Below are positions 58,195 through 64,000 of a stretch of 64,000 nucleotides of DNA, in pieces. The stretch covers positions 2,914,001-2,978,000 of the forward strand of contig CP094668.1 in NCBI GenBank assembly GCA_022836915.1, written 5' to 3'. The first letter of the stretch is position 1. Each line of letters starts with the position of its first letter. Source of the DNA: Paenibacillus sp. OVF10. Lineage in GTDB: Bacteria; Bacillota; Bacilli; Paenibacillales; Paenibacillaceae. The translations under genes and the position numbers were made by a program. The notes below the pieces were generated by a model. That model had not been told where the DNA came from. It worked only from the letters and a program-made list of their open reading frames with translations, and made no database searches.

Positions 58195-59166
58195 ATGACA
58201 GCAGTAAAGAAAATCGCAGTATTAACGAGCGGTGGTGATTCACAGGGGATGAACGCGGCTGTTCGTGCGGTTGTTCGCAGCGGACTGTTTCACGGTCTCG
58301 AAGTATTTGGAGTTCAACGTGGATACCAGGGTCTTTTGAATAATGACATTTTCCCAATGGATTTGCGGAGTGTAGGGGATATCATCCAACGTGGGGGAAC
58401 GGTTCTTCAATCGGCACGTTGCAAGGAGTTCTATACCGCTGAAGGTCAGCAAAAAGGTGCGGACATTCTGCGTGCGCGTGGCATTGACGGTCTGGTTGTT
58501 ATCGGTGGGGATGGTTCCTACAACGGAGCGAATAAACTGAGCAAGCTGGGCATTAACACCATGGGTCTGCCAGGAACGATTGATAACGATGTTTCTTTCA
58601 CCGACTATACCATCGGATTTGATACAGCTGTAAGCATAGTAGTTGATGCAGTAAACAAATTACGTGATACGATGTCTTCACACGAACGTTCTTCCATCGT
58701 TGAAGTTATGGGTCGCCACTGTGGAGATATCGCTCTGCATGCCGGACTTGCTTCCGGTGCTGAAACGATTCTTGTCCCGGAAGTTCCATTTGACATGGAC
58801 GAAGTAGCAGATCGGATGAAAGCTAACTTTGCACATGGCAAACGTCACAGTATTATCATCGTTGCAGAAGGCGTAGGCAAAGGTGAGGATGTAGCAAAAG
58901 AACTGATGGAACGTTGCCCAACGTATGAGCCACGTGTAACCGTTCTGGGTCACATTCAGCGTGGGGGTACGCCAACACCATTCGACCGTAATCTGGCAAG
59001 TCGTCTTGGCGACTTCGCTGTTCGTAGTCTGATCGCAGGCGAGACAGACAAAGGTTGTGGCATTATCAAGGGTGAACTTACCCTGACAGATATTGATAAA
59101 GTGGTTAACACAAAAAAAGATTTCGATATGGAAACGTACCAGCTCGCACAACGTTTGTCCCAATAA
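58195..59166 (+). CDS. pfkA: ATP-dependent 6-phosphofructokinase
   Basis: Phosphorylates fructose-6-phosphate in glycolysis. 323 residues: TSGGDSQGMNAAVRAVVR (ATP loop), VVIGGDGSYNG, the catalytic Asp in PGTIDNDVSFTDYTIGFDTA, EVMGRHCGDIAL, and the signature VLGHIQRGGTPTPFDR. SQ replaces the more common SP in the ATP loop. GAGGAGGAAG precedes the ATG. The usual accC/pyk neighbours are absent; it sits 53 bp after ytpB and has its own terminator. Confidence 0.97.
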   Translation: MTAVKKIAVLTSGGDSQGMNAAVRAVVRSGLFHGLEVFGVQRGYQGLLNNDIFPMDLRSVGDIIQRGGTVLQSARCKEFYTAEGQQKGADILRARGIDGLVVIGGDGSYNGANKLSKLGINTMGLPGTIDNDVSFTDYTIGFDTAVSIVVDAVNKLRDTMSSHERSSIVEVMGRHCGDIALHAGLASGAETILVPEVPFDMDEVADRMKANFAHGKRHSIIIVAEGVGKGEDVAKELMERCPTYEPRVTVLGHIQRGGTPTPFDRNLASRLGDFAVRSLIAGETDKGCGIIKGELTLTDIDKVVNTKKDFDMETYQLAQRLSQ

Positions 59167-59179
59167 TTCGATTCATAAG

Positions 59180-59222
59180 CAAAGAGCACAATCCCGCTTT
59201 AACGTGGATTGTGCTCTTTTTG
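59180..59222. terminator. bidirectional terminator after pfkA
   Basis: AAAGAGCACAATCC and GGATTGTGCTCTTT with a T5 tail; convergent with the MATE gene. Confidence 0.88.
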
Positions 59223-59249
59223 TTGTTTTACAGAGGGAGTATATTAATA

Positions 59250-60607
59250 CTACGCCTTGCGGAGTGCGGCTTGTTTTTGTACCAGGAAGAGTCTCCAGAG
59301 AAGCGCTGTTGCTCCTACAGCAAGGCCGGCAATGAGGCCAATCCAGTATCCGAAGGCACCGAGTGAAGTATACGTAGCAGTTAGATAACCTACAGGCAAG
59401 CCAATGATCCAATACGCTACGAACGTGATGATTAGTGCCGGATTAACGTCTTTGTAGCCACGCAATGCTCCTTGGGTCGGTGTAGCAATCGCATCCGAGA
59501 TCTGGAAGAAAATGGCGTAGATGAGGAAATGCTGCGTAAGTGCAATGACCTCTCGATCGTTTGAATACACGCCTGCAATCTGTTCGCCGAACACAATCAA
59601 CACGATCGCTGTCAGCAGTGAGAGGCCGATGGCTCCACCAATTCCAAGTAGACTGTATTGTTTGGCATCTCTCAGACGTCCCGCACCTGCCTCATAGCCC
59701 ACAAGGATCGTAAGAGCCATACATATGCTCACAGGCAACATGTAGAGCGTAGAAGCGAAATTCAGCGCCGCCTGGTGGGCAGCAATTGTTGTGGTATCGA
59801 AACGGCTCATCATTAAAGTCACAGCAGCGAAGATGGACGTTTCGAAAAAGTCGCAAATCCGATGGGCACTCCAATCTTAAGTAACTCTTTCCATTTGGAC
59901 AATGATACACGGGTCCATTGACGGAAAATGCCATACTGAGCGAAAGGTTCGACCCGATGGACAAAACAGAGACTAATAAGAAAGATCAGCCAGTATGTAC
60001 ATGCTGTAGCAACACCAGCACCAACACCGCCCAATTGTGGAAAGCCCCAGCGGCCGAATATCAGCAGATAATTTAGAAAGATGTTAACGGGCAGGGAAAC
60101 CAACGTAATGAACATCGTAGTCCTTGTCTGGCCCAGCGCATCCATGAAGCTGCGCAGCACCGTATATCCGAAGAGCGGGATAATGCCAAAAGCAAGTGCG
60201 CACAAAAAATAGAAGGCAACTTGGGCAACTCGGGGTTCAAGAGGCATTCCGTTCAGTATAGGGCCAAGTAACAACGCCCCGGCTCCGATCACGACGAGAC
60301 TGACAGCAATCCCGAGATACAACGCCTGTATGACGTTATACCCGATCTGATCATTACGTTTGGAACCCAGCAGATGGGAAACAACAGGCGTTATGCCAAT
60401 TAGAATCCCGCTTAGTCCAGTTTGAACTGGCATCCATAGACTTGTGCCGATTGCAACTCCTGCAAGGTCGGCCGGAGAAAACTTGCCTGACATATTGGTG
60501 TCGAAGAACGACATGGCAGAGAGGGCGATTTGAGTGGTGAAGATGGGCAAAAATATAATCAGGAATTGCTTCACTTTTTGGGAAAAACTTGTTGTGTTCA
60601 TGTTCAC
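59250..60607 (-). CDS. MATE-family (NorM-type) efflux transporter (one frameshift)
   Basis: 452 residues and 12 helices after correction. The two MatE repeats are clear: [31 protein letters not shown] and [39 protein letters not shown]. Such proteins export cationic drugs by Na+ or H+ antiport. The A5 run at 59845-59849 needs one more base to join [21 protein letters not shown] 60607 has GAGGCA eight bases upstream; ATG 60601 and ATG 60640 are alternatives with weaker sites. Confidence 0.88.
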
Positions 60608-60739
60608 TGGCAGTGCCTCGCTATTCTTAATAGATGTCATCCAAGTGTCATATATGGACAGCTACTTATTGTAGAGGATTTTGTTCAATTTGAATAGGGA
60701 AAGAAGCAGAGTAGGGGTGTACAGAGAAAAATGAACACC

Positions 60740-60770
60740 AAAAAACCCGCTCCGCTTCAAGCAGAACGAG
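60740..60770 (-). terminator. terminator of the DUF4015 gene
   Basis: On the minus strand CGTTCTGCTT pairs with AAGCGGAGCG (ten bp incl. wobbles), then GGTTTTTT. Confidence 0.7.
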
Positions 60771-60804
60771 GTTGGATGAAATGAAAAGTATGAAAGAGTG
60801 CGGA

Positions 60805-61986
60805 TTACTTATATTGTACACCTGATGTATAACGGTTGGACGCATTCCAGAGCAGATATTCATGCACATCCATGTCCTTCATCGCTCTAATCTGGTCTTC
60901 CACTTGTTTCTTGCCATACTTGATATAATGCCCACTGCCCAGCCAGCTTGCTGTGAAGTCCTGAATCCACGGACGAATGACGGGTTTGAGTTCTTTGGTA
61001 GGGTCTAGTTTCTTGTGTGTATCTTCCATTGAGCCCTTGATGGTTGTGTAAGGATCTTTGTCAGGGTCCTTGACCCCATACCAGCCAGTTGAATAGTGAC
61101 TAGGGTATACCATCGGTGAGATCACGTCCACGTTTTCGGATATTTTAACAAAATCCTGTCCAATGCCTTCAGCCGCAGGTACAGAAGCGGCATAACCGAA
61201 AATATCAACTGAGACACGGACCCCTAGCGGGGCCAACTCCTTGCGTGCATATTGCACGAATTCAGCCACAACATCCACTCGTGACTTGTCGGATTTGGTA
61301 TATTTCAGTACATCGGCTCGAGTTTCGAAACCTTCCGGGAAACGAACATAGTCAAATTGAATCTCTTTAAATCCAAGCTTGGCAGCTTCCTTGGCAATCT
61401 CAATGTTATAGTCCCATACTTCCTTGCTGTACGGATTCACAAAGCTGTCGCCTTTGCCATTAGCCCAGACAGATCCATCCTTGTTACGGAAGGAGAGCTC
61501 CGGATTTTTCTTGGCAAGAATTGTATCTTTGAAAACAACGACACGTGCAATCGGGTAGACCTCATGTTTTTGCAATCGTTTCATCAAGGCATCGATATCC
61601 CGAATAAAAGGTTGGGATTTACCCATTTTCTGAAGCGCTTTGTTTTCTGTGGGGTAAGTTATGTATCCGAGATCGTCTTTGATATCAATGACCATGGCAT
61701 TCAGTTCTGTACTGTCTGTCAGTTCCAGCAATTCTTTCATACGTGCGCCGCCTGCGCTGTAGGCCGTTACATAAATACCTTTGACCACAGGTGCATCAGG
61801 TTGAGGATCCATTTTGGCAGGTGGGTTATCGGCATCGATAACAACCTGATCTTTTTGAGATTGAATAATTGCGGTGTTAAAACTGTTGGTTAACGATTGG
61901 AATTGAGGGTTTCCCTGGTCTGCCACTGCGGGGGCACCACCAAAGCTTCCAAAGGCCATAGCCAGTAAAGCCCAAAACATGTTCAT
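60805..61986 (-). CDS. secreted putative glycoside hydrolase, DUF4015
   Basis: 393 residues. A hydrophobic N-terminus (NMFWALLAMAFGSFGGAPAVA) is a likely signal, though without the usual basic residues. A linker follows, then a TIM-barrel: VKGIYVTAYSAGG, NAMVIDIKDDLGYITYPT, FKEIQFDYVRFPEGF (Asp/Arg motif), VRVSVDIFGYAAS and VISPMVYPSHYSTGWYG. This is the DUF4015 family, related to GH13-like hydrolases; substrate unknown. GGGAGTGG precedes the start. Confidence 0.82.
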   Translation of the reverse strand: MNMFWALLAMAFGSFGGAPAVADQGNPQFQSLTNSFNTAIIQSQKDQVVIDADNPPAKMDPQPDAPVVKGIYVTAYSAGGARMKELLELTDSTELNAMVIDIKDDLGYITYPTENKALQKMGKSQPFIRDIDALMKRLQKHEVYPIARVVVFKDTILAKKNPELSFRNKDGSVWANGKGDSFVNPYSKEVWDYNIEIAKEAAKLGFKEIQFDYVRFPEGFETRADVLKYTKSDKSRVDVVAEFVQYARKELAPLGVRVSVDIFGYAASVPAAEGIGQDFVKISENVDVISPMVYPSHYSTGWYGVKDPDKDPYTTIKGSMEDTHKKLDPTKELKPVIRPWIQDFTASWLGSGHYIKYGKKQVEDQIRAMKDMDVHEYLLWNASNRYTSGVQYK

Positions 61987-62090
61987 TCATTTCCACTCCC
62001 TTATGTGTGCATTCCATGTATGAATTATACATTAAAGCCTCTGGGCTTTTAACCATATTAATCAAGTAATGAAACACATGGAAAAAATGA

Positions 62091-62130
62091 AAACCGCTTC
62101 CTGCTGAGGAAATCCCCTGCAAGAAGCGGC
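62091..62130 (-). terminator. terminator of the 64-residue gene
   Basis: On the minus strand CCGCTTC-TGC pairs with GCA-GAAGCGG, then TTTTC. Confidence 0.7.
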
Positions 62131-62149
62131 GTGATCAATCTGAAAAAAA

Positions 62150-62344
62150 TTATTGAATGTAAATCTCATTTTGATGCTCACAAATACTGTACTGAATGAT
62201 TTCCATTGCGTCTCCCTGTTCCAGGATGCCCAGCCCATCCCGGAGGACAATCAGTGAGTCGAGTTCATTCGGTTTCAAGAAAGGGAGCATTTCCGGGCAC
62301 CATCTGTTGACAATCTCAAACAGTTTTACCGTTTCCATATCCAC
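62150..62344 (-). CDS. small protein, unknown function
   Basis: 64 residues: METVKLFEIVNRWCPEML, PFLKPNELDSLIVLRDGLG, EIIQYSICEHQNEIYIQ. Start GTG 62344 with AAAGGGTGAT upstream; ATG 62338 is an alternative. It has its own terminator. No family recognised. Confidence 0.6.
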   Translation of the reverse strand: MDMETVKLFEIVNRWCPEMLPFLKPNELDSLIVLRDGLGILEQGDAMEIIQYSICEHQNEIYIQ

Positions 62345-62512
62345 AATAATCACCCTTTCCTACTCGAATTCCAAAATGGTAAGTCATTCGGCGCGATTCG
62401 GGAAAGCATATGGCCTGTGAAATTGAAGGGTTGAACCTGCTATACAACATATTTAGGAGCCGTACACCGTTATTATACCACAATGTTGTGAATTGTTAAC
62501 CGTACAGGTGTC

Positions 62513-63334
62513 TCAACTTCTGCGAAATGAACCCATAACACCAACCGTTTCCACAATGTTAACAAAAGCGTTTGGATCTGTATCCTTGATAATACGTTTA
62601 ATTTCAACCAACTCGTAGCGGGTAGTTACGGTCATGAGCATGTCCTTTTCAATATCCGTGTATGCTCCCTGAGTCTTAATTTTGGTAACTCCACGAGGCC
62701 GAACAAGTAATTTTTTTAACATGGCTTCGGTTTCGTTTGTAATGATGTACAGTGTTACTTTGACGTGACTGATATGGATCAGATCAAGCACTTTGCCTGT
62801 GATGTAGATGGATACCATGGAGGCCAAGGCTGTATTCCAATTGTCACTCAGGTATCCTGCAAGCATAATGATCGTACCGTTCATACCGGCCATCACTGTA
62901 CCAATCGGAAAGTCTCGTTTACGCGTGAAAATGGACCCAACAATGTCGAGTCCTCCTGTGGAGCCGCCGACTCGGAAGGAAACACCAGTGCCCATTCCAA
63001 TAAGCACACCGCCAAATACAGAACTAAGTAAAGGGTCTGTAGCCACAGCAAAAACAGGCAGAAGCGCAATGAACCAGGAGGTGGCTGCTACCGAAAGAAT
63101 ACTTAACGTAATGAAGCGTCGTCCAAGAATAAACCAACCTGCAATGAGCAGGGGAATGTTAAGAACAAAATACATTATACTAAGATTCAACGTTGTAAAA
63201 TAACCCAGAAGCATTGAAATACCGGACACCCCGCCGCTTAAAAGCTGATGGGGGACCAAAAACCAGTTAAAGCCGCAGGCAATAGCTGCAGCACCCAAAA
63301 TGATCACTAAAGAGTGCCAAATTATTTTGGGCAA
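62513..63334 (-). CDS. YitT-family membrane protein (DUF2179)
   Basis: 273 residues. Five N-terminal helices with the signature PHQLLSGGVSGISMLLGY and RVGGSTGGLDIVGSIF, then a soluble DUF2179 domain (MTVTTRYELVEIKRIIKDTDPNAFVNIVETVGVMG). Function unknown; S. aureus/Bacillus paralogues are numerous. Start TTG 63334 with GAGGTGA five bases upstream; the literal frame reaches 63505 without support. Confidence 0.9.
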   Translation of the reverse strand: MPKIIWHSLVIILGAAAIACGFNWFLVPHQLLSGGVSGISMLLGYFTTLNLSIMYFVLNIPLLIAGWFILGRRFITLSILSVAATSWFIALLPVFAVATDPLLSSVFGGVLIGMGTGVSFRVGGSTGGLDIVGSIFTRKRDFPIGTVMAGMNGTIIMLAGYLSDNWNTALASMVSIYITGKVLDLIHISHVKVTLYIITNETEAMLKKLLVRPRGVTKIKTQGAYTDIEKDMLMTVTTRYELVEIKRIIKDTDPNAFVNIVETVGVMGSFRRS

Positions 63335-63638
63335 TTTAATCACCTCATTTATATTTAAAACCAGATTGCTGGTAATCTTGAATTGTTTTGTGATATAATA
63401 ATTTGTGGATATTCTTGAGTAGGAAACTTTTCCTAAATGGAGCAATAAAATTTTGAAATGTTTCAAACACATGTATGTAGTTTTAGTCTTATGTTGGGGA
63501 CCCATTCATGGAATTATATTCGTTATGAAAATAATTCGTCCCGTTGGGATACCCTATAAATATTAACGCTACTTAAGAATACAGACAACAAAGTGGATTG
63601 TCCACCATGTCCACCATATAAAAGGAGCATGAATAATT
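63335..63638. other. 304-bp divergent intergenic region
   Basis: Lies between yitT-like (-) and the helicase (+). It contains GTGGATTGTCCAC (63592-63604), a five-bp hairpin, followed by a direct repeat TCCACCAT twice just before AAAGGAG. A TATAAT box near 63394 has no clear -35. The helicase leader may therefore be structured; no gene seen. Confidence 0.5.
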
Positions 63639-64000
63639 TTGACAAATTTAAACTTTACAGATTTCAATCTTGAACCACTGGTGCTGCAAGCCATCACTGA
63701 GCTCGGGTTTGAAGAAGCAACACCGATCCAATCCAAAGCGATTCCTTTGGCACTCGAAGGCAGAGATTTGATTGGTCAAGCTCAAACAGGTACGGGTAAA
63801 ACAGCTGCATTCGGTATTCCGTTGATCAGCAAAATCACAAAAAGTGATGAGAAAATCCGCGCCCTTATTATGGCACCTACACGTGAACTTGCCATTCAAG
63901 TTGCTGAAGAGATCGAAAAACTCACTCGCTTCAAAGGTCTTCGCTCCCTGCCAATCTACGGCGGACAAGATATCGTGCGTCAAATCCGTGCACTGAAAAG
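63639..64000 (+). CDS. DEAD-box ATP-dependent RNA helicase, N-terminus (partial)
   Basis: Runs off the right edge; 120 residues visible. Q-motif [14 protein letters not shown], Walker A (motif I) [11 protein letters not shown], motif Ia [12 protein letters not shown] and the GG motif [14 protein letters not shown]. This is the cold-shock/mRNA-decay type CshA-like group of Firmicutes. The start is TTG 63639 with AAAGGAG eleven bases upstream. An ATG at 63629 is closer but out of frame, and stops after 15 codons. Confidence 0.93.
   Translation, partial: MTNLNFTDFNLEPLVLQAITELGFEEATPIQSKAIPLALEGRDLIGQAQTGTGKTAAFGIPLISKITKSDEKIRALIMAPTRELAIQVAEEIEKLTRFKGLRSLPIYGGQDIVRQIRALK

Overview
The window looks like a chromosomal segment of a Paenibacillus (low-to-mid GC Firmicute). 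The evidence is AAGGAGG-type ribosome binding sites, many TTG/GTG starts, and a Bacillaceae/Paenibacillaceae gene set: hemE-hemH-hemY, YutE, YuzB, YtxH, YtpB, YitT, LTA synthase, AraM-type glycerol-1-phosphate dehydrogenase, PepF and M42 peptidases. The genus is inferred from gene content and protein character, not from a marker search. I see no phage, IS element, CRISPR array or plasmid function.

Layout. 0-9.3 kb is a stress/redox and regulatory block: partial zinc alcohol dehydrogenase, oxalate decarboxylase, a divergent MerR/SDR pair with two matching palindromic operators, an AraC/Atu4866/SDR module, LysR, a spermidine-synthase-like protein, a Cache-GGDEF protein and HxlR. 9.4-13.3 kb holds a Gfo/Idh oxidoreductase, tRNA-Leu(CAG), glycerol-1-phosphate dehydrogenase, a candidate structured RNA and a tandem-HTH regulator. 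13.6-22.3 kb holds small conserved proteins, a phi29-type holin, glutamate racemase, a LysM-M14 peptidase, an IscA-fold protein, YuzB and an aldo/keto reductase. 22.4-31.3 kb holds a DsbA-like protein, cytidine deaminase, LTA synthase, a 23S rRNA methyltransferase, an O-methyltransferase, secreted asparaginase and a P450. 31.3-39.3 kb holds an MFS exporter, hemEHY, CapA, GDPD and an FAH-family protein. 40-45 kb is a cluster of MarR, arylsulfotransferase and a sulfonate/nitrate-type ABC importer, led by a promoter and an early terminator. 45-64 kb holds DUF92-TetR, ABC-F, M42, LapA, PepF, cold-shock protein, transporters, YtpB terpene synthase, pfkA, a DUF4015 putative glycoside hydrolase, YitT and the start of a DEAD-box helicase.

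The most important property of the window is data quality. About 27 sites in about 23 genes interrupt the reading frame, including core genes such as hemH, murI and pfkA-linked ytpB. In all but one, restoring a single base, usually in a short homopolymer, gives a full-length family-like protein. This pattern is best explained by uncorrected homopolymer deletions in the assembly, not by gene decay. I therefore annotate these as single composite genes and give each break point.

The leads most worth following as biology are: the 142-nt RNA candidate with a perfect 12-bp closing stem after egsA; the sulfotransferase/ABC cluster with its terminated leader; the pepF gene with two Shine-Dalgarno/start pairs, one adding a signal peptide; and the paired MerR operators.
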